Below are positions 40,534 to 50,384 of a DNA stretch of 64,000 bases, one piece after another. Origin of the DNA: Pythium myriotylum (taxonomy: Eukaryota; Oomycota; Peronosporomycetes; Pythiales; Pythiaceae). Location: the NCBI GenBank assembly GCA_023091665.1, contig JALJCQ010000033.1, positions 248,001 through 312,000 on the forward strand, in the 5' to 3' direction. The first letter of the stretch is position 1. The number at the start of each line of letters is the position of its first letter. A model generated the notes under the pieces. That model was not told the DNA's origin and ran no database searches. It saw only the letters and a list, made by a program, of their open reading frames with translations. The translations under genes were made by a program, and so were the position numbers.

Positions 40534-41793
40534 TCACTCGTGAGACGATTTGATGGGCGCAATGTCGAGACCGTCAGTTTTCTGCGCGTGCGTCGAGGAG
40601 GCGTCCTCTTTCCATCCGAACGAGCCGCTGACATCGTCATCTTCAGTCGGCGGGCAGACAGCAAGCTTAGGAGGGGGTGCCGTCAGTTGATGGACATCAA
40701 CGCGCCACTCTTTGTTGCCGAAGGTCATCATGAACGAGGCTGCGTCGTCGACTGTGTTCATACGACGTTTTTGGTCACATCGACAGGAGTGAGAATCCAC
40801 GGGTTATGCCGGTAGAAGATGTCCTCAGCAGCAATGTCGCCGATTCAGTCGTGGCATGGAGATCTTCAAACAGTAGTATCGTCACACACGGTCCGAGAGA
40901 GGTCTCGATTGTCGTTGTGCAACTTGCTACGATATGCATTTCTGGCGTGGTCCGGGAGACCCAACTCTGTGGGACAGGCACAGCTTTGTCGGCCCATATA
41001 TCGCCGTGTTGGCGATCGAGAGACATCGCCAGCAACTCGTTTTCGTAATCGATGCGCTCCTTTTGGCCATGCAGGATGAGGCCATCGTGGCCGACAAAGA
41101 GCGGGTGGTCGTCGAAAAACAGTTCGCAGACCCTGGTGTTGGCAGCAGCTTTGGTCGCGAAGACGTACTCAAGACGATACGAGCATGGTAACTGCTTCCG
41201 GTATGGAATAGGCGAGGTCGATGCGTGGATTGCACAGATCACGTACGCATTGTCACTTGCCGAAGAGTCCTCGTGTCCTTCACTCACAACCACAGCCTGG
41301 CTACTGCAAGTTTCTTTGCTCCATGGACAGCTGATGATGATTGCACACCGCAACCTAATAAGCGGGACCCCTTCTTTCCGACCTCTTTGATTGTGCACGG
41401 CGGGGAATTCTCGGATTCACGCTTGATTCGGTTTGGAAGCCGGACCTTCATCCCTCGAGCAGGGAGTCCGAGTCGGTTGGAAACAGACTTTAGTTGATCA
41501 AGCGTAGTATGGTTCAGTGAGTCGGTCTCTGGCTCAAACTTGCTCTCGTGGATCTACAGCAGATCAGCAGACGCGCTCGATGCGTTTGTTGCACTGTCGT
41601 GAGTGGTCTCTGGCTCGATGGCGTGGTTTCTTTCCTGGACTTTCGCTATCGCAGGACGAGCCACGATGCGCTCAATGAGCTCGCTCTTTCGGCCGCCGAC
41701 AGGCAACCCGCGCCGCTTGCAGAGCAACCGAAGTTCTGGCAGCGCCAGCGCCTCCATCGGTCCGTTTGCAGAGTAGAGCACTTTCCAGATCAT
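40534..41793 (-). CDS. SAP-motif protein of unknown function
   Basis: Three or four exons are needed. Exon 1 (from the ATG at 41793) contains a good SAP motif, LALPELRLLCKRRGLPVGGRKSELIERI. After an intron ending at about 41550, a second SAP-like motif appears: TTLDQLKSVSNRLGLPARGMKVRLPNRIK. The long middle part (about 41310-40790) carries YRLEYVFATKAAANTRV, FFDDHPLFVGHDGLIL and EMHIVASCTTTIETSLGPCVTILLFED. It is a beta-rich domain I do not recognise. A last 52-nt intron joins GIT to LDDAASFMMTFGNKEWRVDV, and the frame ends at 40534. SAP motifs bind A/T-rich DNA and occur in chromatin, repair and SUMO-ligase proteins. No SP-RING is visible, so a PIAS-type ligase is unlikely. The introns between exon 1 and the middle part are approximate. 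Confidence 0.5.
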
Positions 41794-41924
41794 CCGATGG
41801 CATTAGGTTAGCTCGCATATCTCGTTCGCTCCCTACTTCTTACACCATCGTACAGTTCATATCCGAGACAGCTAGAACACGTGATATCAAAAGAGAAGAC
41901 GAGAAGCCCACCGGCGGTGGAGGC

Positions 41925-43229
41925 GGTTGGGGTTCAATGAACAGAAAGAGAGGTGGATTATCATTCATTCATACATCGACGACGCCACATCAAGTTCAGT
42001 GCGGGAGCGTGGTGGTGCCGTTTGCATAAAAGTAGTAGAGTTTCCCCACACTCGCAGCATCGCCACCATCAGCATTCGCATCCCCGAGCGCTTCTCCTCC
42101 TTCCGCCAGCAGACGACCACTGCCCTCGTGCGCCACGATCTCTTGCTTCTCCGTGCCCCACTTGTCGATCCACCACTGGATGCGGTGGTCGTTGTTTGAG
42201 TTGTCGGTGGCGCCACTGAAGATGGGCCGCATGTACAGCGTCTCGACGCGCACGGTCTTCTCGTCGACGATGACTGTCTTGACGCAGGTGCCCTGCTGCC
42301 AGAGCGAGAGCGACATCTTGCCCCAGCGGTTGCTCTTCCCTGGCGCGATGGCGTGGAAGCCGTCCTTGTCGAGCGTCTTGGCCATCGTCTCGGCCACGCT
42401 CAAACCAAAGCCCGAGACACCACCGATCACGCCGGCGTAGGTGGCGGCTGCCGCGGCGCCGGCCGTCGCAGTAGCGAGTGCACTCGTGGAGACGCCGAAG
42501 ATGGCGACCACGCCGTTGGCTGTGAGGGAGGCGGCGAGCGGCGCGGCGGCGCCGGCCGTACCAATGACGGTGGCCAGCGTGCCGATGGCACCGATGACGA
42601 TGCCGGCGATCTTGAGGGCGGCCTCGTCGGGTCCGATCTTGCACTGCCACGGGTCGTTGGTGTCGTTGACGATGGATAGGTAGGAGCCCATTGCAGTCGT
42701 TGGTTGGGAGCTGAGGTCTGGAAGTTGAGAGAGGACAGGTGGGCGAGAGGAAGAATATTGCTGAATGAACTGGAAGCGAAGGGAGCCTCTGCAAGCCTGT
42801 GTTCGCCGACGTTGTTTTGGCGTGGGCCCACGCGAATGATCTGCCACGCTGTATGTTGCTCGTGCTTGGGTTCGGTGCGTGTGGCGCGCCACCAGGTCTC
42901 GTCGTTGAAGTTGAGTCTGGACGTTTCGTCTGCTGTTGCGAGACTGAGCGTGTCACGCTGGGCGTGAAGCTGTGGAGGGTTCTCCAGACGTCGTGGTGAA
43001 TGATGAGACGACTCGTCCCGTTGGGTAATCCCTTCATCGCCTGGTGTCGTTCGATTGCGCGTGACGAGCGAGTGGATCAGGAGCGGTGGAGGCCAAGAAG
43101 AGATGGCTACACGGAGTGGGTGGCTGTACAGTACAGTACCGTGCGTGCTGTACCGTGCGTGCGACGTGCTCCATTTGGTCAGGAGATCGAGCCACTGCAT
43201 ACCGTAAAAATACATGTAGTATGTCCAGT
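41925..43229 (+). repeat. left arm of a 1.3 kb inverted repeat
   Basis: This arm is the reverse complement of 43568-44873. Base pairing follows coordinate sums of 86,798 over almost the whole length; the only differences seen are near the inner end (G/A at about 43177, one base of indel and one mismatch near 43195-43202). The outer edge is sharp at ggttgggg (41925). It contains a complete MGSYLS-family gene and its 5' flank. Confidence 0.92.
41996..42691 (-). CDS. MGSYLS-family protein, copy A (inverted-repeat arm)
   Basis: 231 aa from the MGSYLS start. The same frame is open 67 codons further upstream, but that extension is not shared with other copies. MGSYLS fits the N-myristoylation consensus (Gly2, Ser6). 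After VNDTNDPWQCKIGPDEAALK comes a hydrophobic Gly/Ala-rich stretch (about residues 30-100: IAGIVIGAIGTLATVIG and NGVVAIFGVSTSALATATAG), long enough for two to three membrane passes. It resembles glycine-zipper packing. The C-terminal third is polar and strongly conserved among copies: RWGKMSLSLWQQGTCVKT, LYMRPIFSGATDNSNN, IQWWIDKWGTEKQEIVA. A variable tail follows, ending in NGTTTLPH. I do not recognise the family. The predicted protein is identical to copy B. No intron or secretion signal. Confidence 0.75.
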   Translation of the reverse strand: MGSYLSIVNDTNDPWQCKIGPDEAALKIAGIVIGAIGTLATVIGTAGAAAPLAASLTANGVVAIFGVSTSALATATAGAAAAATYAGVIGGVSGFGLSVAETMAKTLDKDGFHAIAPGKSNRWGKMSLSLWQQGTCVKTVIVDEKTVRVETLYMRPIFSGATDNSNNDHRIQWWIDKWGTEKQEIVAHEGSGRLLAEGGEALGDANADGGDAASVGKLYYFYANGTTTLPH

Positions 43230-43567
43230 GATGTGTGCACTAATCACACCCATCGAAGATCGACGGCGAGCCCGGCTTCCCGCAGCCCAAGCCACCGCCT
43301 GCAGGTTTGTGGGTTGGGATGGATCGGATCCATCCACCATTCCCACAATCAAACGACGAGTGTGTCGGTGATGGTAAGACAAGTTGACACAACCCCTATA
43401 TCCGGCTATACACTAGGCGATGTCTTCTATCCGGATGTCACTTCAACTTTGAAGGCTGGGTCAGTTCCCTTCATCAACTCTCAGTTAGATGATGATGATG
43501 ATGCAAATGCGTGAAGGCATCGTATAAAAGTGTATAGCTGGACGATGCCTTCACGCATTTGCATCAT
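43230..43567. other. spacer of the inverted repeat
   Basis: 338 bp between the arms, with no called gene. Its last 70 bp form a perfect hairpin that abuts the right arm exactly. Confidence 0.8.
43498..43567. repeat. 26-bp perfect hairpin at the palindrome centre
   Basis: Positions 43498-43523 are the exact reverse complement of 43542-43567, with an 18-nt loop. The right stem ends at 43567 and the 1.3 kb right arm begins at 43568. A (GAT)n run precedes the left stem. Confidence 0.92.
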
Positions 43568-44873
43568 ACTGGACATACTACATGTATTTTTACGGCATGC
43601 AGGTGGCTCGATCTCCTGATCAAATGGAGCACGTCGCACGCACGGTACAGCACGCACGGTACTGTACTGTACAGCCACCCACTCCGTGTAGCCATCTCTT
43701 CTTGGCCTCCACCGCTCCTGATCCACTCGCTCGTCACGCGCAATCGAACGACACCAGGCGATGAAGGGATTACCCAACGGGACGAGTCGTCTCATCATTC
43801 ACCACGACGTCTGGAGAACCCTCCACAGCTTCACGCCCAGCGTGACACGCTCAGTCTCGCAACAGCAGACGAAACGTCCAGACTCAACTTCAACGACGAG
43901 ACCTGGTGGCGCGCCACACGCACCGAACCCAAGCACGAGCAACATACAGCGTGGCAGATCATTCGCGTGGGCCCACGCCAAAACAACGTCGGCGAACACA
44001 GGCTTGCAGAGGCTCCCTTCGCTTCCAGTTCATTCAGCAATATTCTTCCTCTCGCCCACCTGTCCTCTCTCAACTTCCAGACCTCAGCTCCCAACCAACG
44101 ACTGCAATGGGCTCCTACCTATCCATCGTCAACGACACCAACGACCCGTGGCAGTGCAAGATCGGACCCGACGAGGCCGCCCTCAAGATCGCCGGCATCG
44201 TCATCGGTGCCATCGGCACGCTGGCCACCGTCATTGGTACGGCCGGCGCCGCCGCGCCGCTCGCCGCCTCCCTCACAGCCAACGGCGTGGTCGCCATCTT
44301 CGGCGTCTCCACGAGTGCACTCGCTACTGCGACGGCCGGCGCCGCGGCAGCCGCCACCTACGCCGGCGTGATCGGTGGTGTCTCGGGCTTTGGTTTGAGC
44401 GTGGCCGAGACGATGGCCAAGACGCTCGACAAGGACGGCTTCCACGCCATCGCGCCAGGGAAGAGCAACCGCTGGGGCAAGATGTCGCTCTCGCTCTGGC
44501 AGCAGGGCACCTGCGTCAAGACAGTCATCGTCGACGAGAAGACCGTGCGCGTCGAGACGCTGTACATGCGGCCCATCTTCAGTGGCGCCACCGACAACTC
44601 AAACAACGACCACCGCATCCAGTGGTGGATCGACAAGTGGGGCACGGAGAAGCAAGAGATCGTGGCGCACGAGGGCAGTGGTCGTCTGCTGGCGGAAGGA
44701 GGAGAAGCGCTCGGGGATGCGAATGCTGATGGTGGCGATGCTGCGAGTGTGGGGAAACTCTACTACTTTTATGCAAACGGCACCACCACGCTCCCGCACT
44801 GAACTTGATGTGGCGTCGTCGATGTATGAATGAATGATAATCCACCTCTCTTTCTGTTCATTGAACCCCAACC
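43568..44873 (-). repeat. right arm of a 1.3 kb inverted repeat
   Basis: Reverse complement of 41925-43229. The outer boundary is ccccaacc at 44866-44873, after which the two flanks diverge. Confidence 0.92.
44107..44802 (+). CDS. MGSYLS-family protein, copy B (inverted-repeat arm)
   Basis: 231 aa, predicted to be identical to copy A and in mirror orientation, so both genes are transcribed outward from the centre with their promoters facing each other. Features are those of copy A: a myristoylation-type start, a Gly/Ala-rich membrane stretch, and a conserved C-terminal region with SLWQQGTCVKT and MRPIFSGATD. The absence of coding differences means either recent duplication or ongoing gene conversion. 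Confidence 0.75.
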   Translation: MGSYLSIVNDTNDPWQCKIGPDEAALKIAGIVIGAIGTLATVIGTAGAAAPLAASLTANGVVAIFGVSTSALATATAGAAAAATYAGVIGGVSGFGLSVAETMAKTLDKDGFHAIAPGKSNRWGKMSLSLWQQGTCVKTVIVDEKTVRVETLYMRPIFSGATDNSNNDHRIQWWIDKWGTEKQEIVAHEGSGRLLAEGGEALGDANADGGDAASVGKLYYFYANGTTTLPH

Positions 44874-45714
44874 ACCTCGGTCTCTGGCGGACTTCTCATG
44901 TCGACCCCTGCCAAGTGGAACAGCAGTTGGAGAAAACCCTGCAGGTGGTTTCGGGTTAGCTTACAGGGAACTTGGGGAGCTTCAGACGCGACAGTTGTGC
45001 AGAGCCGTTCGACGCGGTGTTCAACAGTTAAACACGTGCGGCTCGTTGAACTCTAGTGAGCAACTTCAAGGCCTTCCCAGCGTCTGTAGCAAGGCAGTTT
45101 GGTTCCTACTGTCTCTGTCGACAGTTTGTCCGGTACTTGCTTTCGCGACATTTTTTTTCTTCACAAACGAATCTCGGGGCGATTATAGAGCCTTCCCAGT
45201 TTTCCGTTCGATCATTCTCAGCACCAACTCCTAGGTGTCATCCGTCGTTTGCGTCACTTCCCATGCTATACTCCAGAACATTACCTGATTTCCCGAACAG
45301 ATCTCGGAGCTATCCTCACAGAGAGCACAACGGCAACGACAAAGGCGTTGTGTGCTCACGTAGACAGAAGCTGAATCCAACAACAATGCGCTAAGGAAGC
45401 AATCATCGATGTTCCCACCACTATGTACTGTTGTATGTTGAAGCCACAGTTGTTTTAATCTACACCTCGTTGCACACAGGATGAATTCGATCGTCCGGCA
45501 CAGTTGTATACTTCACTACTACTCTCGTTTGCTCGACGATCTCACCCATGCTTCGGTACCGTGATGCTTTCAGCGGGATCTGTCATGAATTCCTCAGGTC
45601 TTCCGTCCGCTTTGGCGCCACGGATCTCTCGAAGAGCAAGCACGCACGCTGTTCATTTCGCAATCTACCTTCTCGCAACCACTTCCAATTCTCCAAACTG
45701 CACTCCAAATAAAC
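44874..45714. other. 5' flank of copy C
   Basis: 841 bp without a separate gene. The part from about 45300 resembles the flanks of copies D and E. All share the order: a segment around gagctatcct, then atgttgaagcca, then ttgcacaca, then tcgatcgtccggcacagttg. The promoter was therefore duplicated along with the gene. Confidence 0.55.
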
Positions 45715-46395
45715 ATGGGCTCCTACCTCTCCATCGTCAACGACACCAACGACACATGGCAGTGCAAGATTGGACCTGACATGGCGGCACTCAAGATCTC
45801 AGGCATCATCATCGGCTCCATCGGCACGCTCGCGGCAGTGCTTGGTACTGCAGGCGCTGCAGCTCCACTCACCGCAATGCTTGCCGCCAATGGAGTTGTG
45901 TCGGTCTTCGGAGTCTCCACAAGCGCTCTCACTACCGCGACGGCAGGCGCTGCGTCTGCTGCGACATATGCTACCGTGGTCGGTACTGTCTCGGGTTTCG
46001 GCTTGGGTATCGCCGAAACGGTGGCCAGTACTCTCGAAAAGCAAGGATACCAAGCCATCGCTCCAGGGAAAAGCTACCGATGGGGCAAAATGTCGCTCTC
46101 ACTCTGGCAACAGGGCACCTGCGTCAGGACCATTGTCGAAGGAAAGACAGCGCGCGTTGAGACGCTGTACATGAGGCCGATCTTCAGTGGCGCGACCGAC
46201 AGCTCGAACAACAACCACACTATCCAGTTCTGGGTCAACAAATGGGGTACTGAGAAGCAGGAGATCGTGGCAAACTCAGGTAACAGCCGCGCTCTGGGCG
46301 AAGCCTCACGAACGGACAGTGTTGCGTTTGAGAAATTCATCGAGTTCTCAGGCAACGAGACCACGCGTGACAAGGAGGCAGACGAAAGGGTTTAG
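45715..46395 (+). CDS. MGSYLS-family protein, copy C
   Basis: 226 aa, intact. Start MGSYLSIVNDTNDTWQCKIG. The membrane stretch runs ISGIIIGSIGTLAAVLG through FGVSTSALTTATAGAASAA. The C-terminal region has RWGKMSLSLWQQGTCVRT, MRPIFSGATDSSNNNHTIQF and WVNKWGTEKQEIVANSG. The tail differs from A/B and instead resembles copy E (ALGEASRTDSVAFEKFIEF), ending with a charged extension. Synonymous and conservative differences from A/B are frequent, so the duplication is older and the protein seems to be maintained. It is the most independent evidence that the reading frame is a real gene. Confidence 0.78.
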   Translation: MGSYLSIVNDTNDTWQCKIGPDMAALKISGIIIGSIGTLAAVLGTAGAAAPLTAMLAANGVVSVFGVSTSALTTATAGAASAATYATVVGTVSGFGLGIAETVASTLEKQGYQAIAPGKSYRWGKMSLSLWQQGTCVRTIVEGKTARVETLYMRPIFSGATDSSNNNHTIQFWVNKWGTEKQEIVANSGNSRALGEASRTDSVAFEKFIEFSGNETTRDKEADERV

Positions 46396-46871
46396 GTTGG
46401 GAACCTCGGCTGGCTCGTGTTCATGCTGTTTTAATGGTACATTGTAGTATATATGTCATATGATTGTTCTTAGCCAGTTAGTTGACTGTGTGTCCTTCTG
46501 CGATCAATAGATCCACCAGCACTCTTCTTTTTCAGGCACAGCATCGCCACCATCCAGACTATTGCATCACCTGCATCCAACAATTGCTTTAGAATTTGGT
46601 GTCATCTTCCACCAGCTCGAGGCCAGCTTGAGCAATGTCTGTATAGCCTGTGCCAGCGGATTCGTGAACTTCTGCACCGTCTGCACCGTGTGCACCATCT
46701 GCTCCGTATGGGGTGGCAGTTGTGTTAGTTACCCTTCTTCAATACTGTATGAACCGGTATAATTTCAGTCATACTGATATAAGACGGAAAAGTAACCGGA
46801 TCGTAAATTACAGTGTACCCTCAAGTAAATTCTTGCCTGCGTGTCAATCGGTCAGAGGGCAAAGCACAAGC
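46396..46871. other. intergenic region after copy C
   Basis: 476 bp. It contains a small imperfect repeat of ctgcaccgt/gtgcacc units near 46670-46705. The 3' flank just after copy C resembles that of copy E (ttcatg-tgtt-taatg). No gene called. Confidence 0.4.
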
Positions 46872-48041
46872 ATGGAGCCTGAGCGGCTAGCGGCGGCGTC
46901 AGTTATGCGCGTCTACAGAGACGCGCAGGAGGATTCGCTAGTCGCGGCCTATACCTTGGTGGTCGTAGCTCCTCTGAGCGCTTTGGTTGCTCGCTGGCTG
47001 CTCAACCGCGGCCACAAGACCACGCCAACGCAGGTATTTCTCGGTTCAATCGCCGTTCCGGCCGTCTTTATCGGCCTTCCCGTGGTTCGTTTGAACGACA
47101 CGCTGTTGGATTTTATCATGGAACTCATGGAATACATGGAACACATGGTGCAGGTGTATCAGTGGTTCTATGGACCGCTCAGTGTCTACGCGTTGCTAAG
47201 GGTGAGTCTGTTCCTCCACCAATCCCATGCTTGACCCGACATGACCAGAAAAGTCCATGACTTAGCTCGATCGCACCGAGCCGCTCTATCTCTGGGCACG
47301 CAAGTATGCATACTGGCGCGATATGTACAACAAGGGCGAGATGCCACAAGACGTGTGGGTGGCGATTGACGAAGCCTACGATGTGAGCCAGTAATCGTGG
47401 AAGGACATGAATTTCAGGTCTTGCCTAACAGAGTACCGGTTTCTTGCTAGTCTATCTACGATGAGAAGGCGCGATTCCTGTACGATTTCTGGGGCACAGA
47501 CACCAAGAACATGACGTTCCTAGAGACACAGTGCAATGTTGGGCTGTTTTATGTGTTGTGGGGAGGTATCATGTACGCTTCAGCGCTACTCCATTGACGA
47601 TTTCCCGCCTCGACCTCACCTTCTGTCTTCTAGCTTTTCGTTGACAACGCCCAAGGCAACGGCACGTGCAAGCAAATGGGCGTACAGTGCTCTGTTAGCG
47701 GTGCGTCACTTAATAGTTTAACTATGATATCGGCAACATGTTACTGACTGATTCGGTAGCTGTTCGCCTTCGAGATGTCCGTGCGCATTCTTCACTACGA
47801 TCCGATCAAGGCCAAAGGGGTGCTAACTTCTCTCACGCCTCGTGAAATTATCCAGTGGTTCCATCGTCTCTTTCCTGCGTTTGTGATGAGTATCGTAACG
47901 ATCAAACGTGTGTTCTTCGTCGATATGGACCTTCACCACCAGCAGCTCCTTCACAACATGATGGACAAGAACCAACGCACAACAGTCCGGCTAGCTGAAA
48001 TCGCAGAAGAAATCAAGGCTCAACAAGGTGATGACTTGTAA
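46872..48041 (+). CDS. Multi-exon membrane protein with a J-domain-like segment, function unknown
   Basis: Five exons (46872-47201, 47266-47382, 47451-47572, 47634-47700, 47760-48041) give 305 aa; all borders are GT-AG and in phase. Helices are predicted at AAYTLVVVAPLSALVARWLL, VFLGSIAVPAVFIGLP and GLFYVLWGGIIFSL. Spliced exons 2-3 read WVAIDEAYDSIYDEKARFLYDFWG. This resembles helix III-IV of a J domain (AYD-L-D-R-YD-G), but no HPD motif is present, so Hsp70 stimulation is not expected. The C-terminal part is helical and soluble (FEMSVRILHYDP, KNQRTTVRLAEIAEEIKAQ). It may be an ER or organelle membrane J-like protein. It is an ordinary, intron-rich gene sitting between MGSYLS copies. Confidence 0.6.
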
Positions 48042-48092
48042 GGCAGGATTAATCAAATGATTGATTAATGACGCATGATCCAACCGACACAC

Positions 48093-49836
48093 TCATAAAT
48101 ATTTTGACATGTACGGTCCATCCAGTTCATAGCCGAGCTTGCGGTAGTAGTTCCGTGTGCCGACACCAGATATCACGACAATCTTATCTGAGCCGTGCTC
48201 TTCTACCGCAATGCGTTCAGCTTCTTCCATAAGTAGTGTTCCGAAACCCTGGTGCTGGAACTTTGTTGGGTCTCGAGAATGGATCGGAACTGAAGATCCA
48301 TACACATGCAGCTCTCGCACGATTGAGGTTCCGGGAGGAATCTCTGGGCGGAAGGCAGTCGAACTTGCCTTTCTCAAGCGTAACAGACCGATCAGAATGT
48401 TTTGCTGCGGATCCTCGTAAGACAAAAAAGTCTCCCAACCACCGTTGGCCACATAGTCACGACGCACTAGCTCAACCTGGTCTGGAATTGTCTGGTCGTG
48501 AATGCTCTTGATGCCGACCTCACGTGTGCGCACATCGTTACAGACAAGCCCCAAGTCCTTCATACGCGCCAGTGCGAGCTCTCGAAGGTTGCCGTGCTCA
48601 ACACCAGATGTCACCAGCGGCATCGGGATATCTCGTTGGATACGGTATACACGTGTCCAAGGTGGCACCATCGCAAGCAACCTTGCCATCAGATCGACCA
48701 GGTCATCCGGAGAGTAGTTCTTGTACTTGCCAGTCTTCCATAGTTCGTAAAGACCAGTGCCTCGGATCACTAGAGTGGGGTAGATTTTCAGGCCATCCGT
48801 ACGGAAAAGTGGATTCTCGAAGTACTCCTTGAAACCTTCGAGATCGCGCTCCATACCCATATTTGGGAGGTCGGGCATCATGTGCGCGACAATCTTGTAG
48901 CCACAGTCCTTCGCTAGCTGGAAGGAATGGCACACGGCTGCGACAGTATGCCCACGATTCGTATCACGGGCTACGTCTTCATAAATGCTCTGGACACCGA
49001 TCTCGATTCGGGTGCAGCCGTAGGACAACATGTCGTTCAAATGCGGTTTCAGACAATAGTCTGGGCGCGTCTCAAGCGTGATTGCAGTGCAGCGTGTGAG
49101 ACTCTGTTCTGAGTATCGCATAGCTTCCTCCACGGACGACGACGAGTGACCTGACAGCGCATCATGCAAGTTGCGAATGAAGTAATCACGATACTCCTTG
49201 TCGAGAGATAAGAAGGTGCCACCCATGACGATGAACTCGACCTTGTCGACCGAGTGCCCAAGGCGTTTCAGCTGGTCAACTCGATTCTTCGTCTGCAAAT
49301 ACGGATTGTAGCGCGCTCGAATAGCGCGCATGCTAGTGGGTTCGTACCCAGTGTACGCCTGCGTCGAATACTCGAAGTCCGAGTCAGGACCGCCAGGGCA
49401 GTAGACGCAAATGTTGCCTGTCATCGCAATGTGGGGGCAGCGGTGTGGTTTGCACATAACGGCCTACAAAAGAAGGAGGTTAGAAAGACAGTCCCACGGT
49501 TTATCGTACTGATCCAAATCTCACCACCACAGCGATGCCCGAAGCCGTGCGAATAGGCTTGGCTTTAAGAAACGGCAACAGCTTTTCCTTGTAGTCTTCA
49601 GGCACGGCTGAAATGATATCCACGAGCTACGTTTTTTAGTCAGCAAGGAACGTTTGTGATGCCATCCACTAGATACATGCGTAAGATACCTTGGGCATCG
49701 ACGGCAGCTTGTATCGTTTGGCGACGTCATTCTTGAGTCGCGTCATGTTGACGGGCTCCTGGTTCTCGTACGCCTTGATGATCTCATCGACGATGCCTGC
49801 GATCGCGTGGACATACCCCGCTTCGTGTCCATCCAT
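48093..49836 (-). CDS. ELP3: Elongator complex protein 3 (radical SAM - GNAT)
   Basis: Three exons (49836-49690, 49626-49525, 49463-48093) give 539 aa, close to the human length. [14 protein letters not shown] and [20 protein letters not shown] are the conserved N-terminal domain. The [4Fe-4S] cluster cysteines lie in [29 protein letters not shown] and [20 protein letters not shown] belong to the radical-SAM barrel. The acetyltransferase half has [20 protein letters not shown], the acetyl-CoA site, and [21 protein letters not shown]3 modifies wobble uridines of tRNA (cm5U series). The start [19 protein letters not shown] gives a shorter N-terminus than in animals but keeps the conserved helix. 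The gene ends 52 bp from the convergent membrane protein gene. Confidence 0.95.
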
Positions 49837-50078
49837 CGCGCTCTGCTCTCCCTCGCTCTGCTTCCCACTCAGTCAGTTCGAGAGCAAGCCCAGGAGCTCT
49901 CCGCCACCATTACCTTGCTTTCAGTTCACCCACCACTCGAACTTCACGAATCCGACTCAGAATCTGAGAAACCGCCGCGTTTCGGCAAATTTGGCCAGAA
50001 TTGACAATATCTTGTCGGTGGTGAGCTGCCGTCCCTTTGAAATCTGCGATGTGTGGGAATGAACCCATTCAGCGAGTG

Positions 50079-50169
50079 GGGAGAAGCGCTCGGGGATGCG
50101 AATGGTGGTGGTGATGCTGTGAGTGAGGAGAGACTCTACTAATATTTCTACGCAAACGGCACTTCTACG
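50079..50169 (+). pseudogene. relic 3' end of an MGSYLS-family gene (A/B type)
   Basis: The stretch beginning ggagaagcgctcggggatgc and ending with cgcaaacggcac follows the last 90 bp of copy B (from about 44698) with scattered changes, some keeping codon phase. An in-frame TAA replaces a tyrosine codon. The rest of the gene is missing. It directly abuts the left duplicate at 50173 and shows that A/B-type and D/E-type genes once lay side by side. Confidence 0.75.
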
Positions 50170-50235
50170 GTATTGCAACTCACTAACTCACAAGAGGCGA
50201 CCCACTCCTTCATGGCACTACACCGTCCTGATCGA

Positions 50236-50308
50236 GCTGCCAGGTGGCGAGAGTCTCGCCACCTGGCAGCCGCGAGTAAGGGTCTCGCCGCGAGACCCTT
50301 ACTCGCGG
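50236..50308. repeat. double perfect palindrome (left duplicate)
   Basis: Two hairpins lie back to back. The first has 17-bp arms (50236-50252 and 50254-50270) around one base. The second has 18-bp arms (50270-50287 and 50291-50308) around ccg. Both are perfect and GC-rich. Confidence 0.92.
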
Positions 50309-50384
50309 CTGTCAGCGTGATATTCGACTTTTGTCGCGTTGTCTTCCAACGCGCGTTCGGTGTCTTCGCCTTCTACAGTAACTG
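50302..50384 (+). repeat. short segment resembling the downstream 1,874-aa gene
   Basis: From ctcgcggctgtcagcg onward, this stretch (and its duplicate at 53335-53417) runs parallel to 55386-55467, inside the coding sequence of the large gene. Roughly three quarters of positions match by eye. It is on the antisense strand of that gene. Confidence 0.6.

Noticed and set aside
41925..44873. Inverted repeat as an assembly fold-back artefact
   Set aside because: Arms differ near the centre and the spacer is unique, which a simple fold-back would not give; still listed as needing long-read confirmation.
49807..50004. Small plus-strand frame ending SDSESEKPPRFGKFGQN
   Set aside because: It partly overlaps ELP3 exon 1 in antisense, and no partner exon or family was found.
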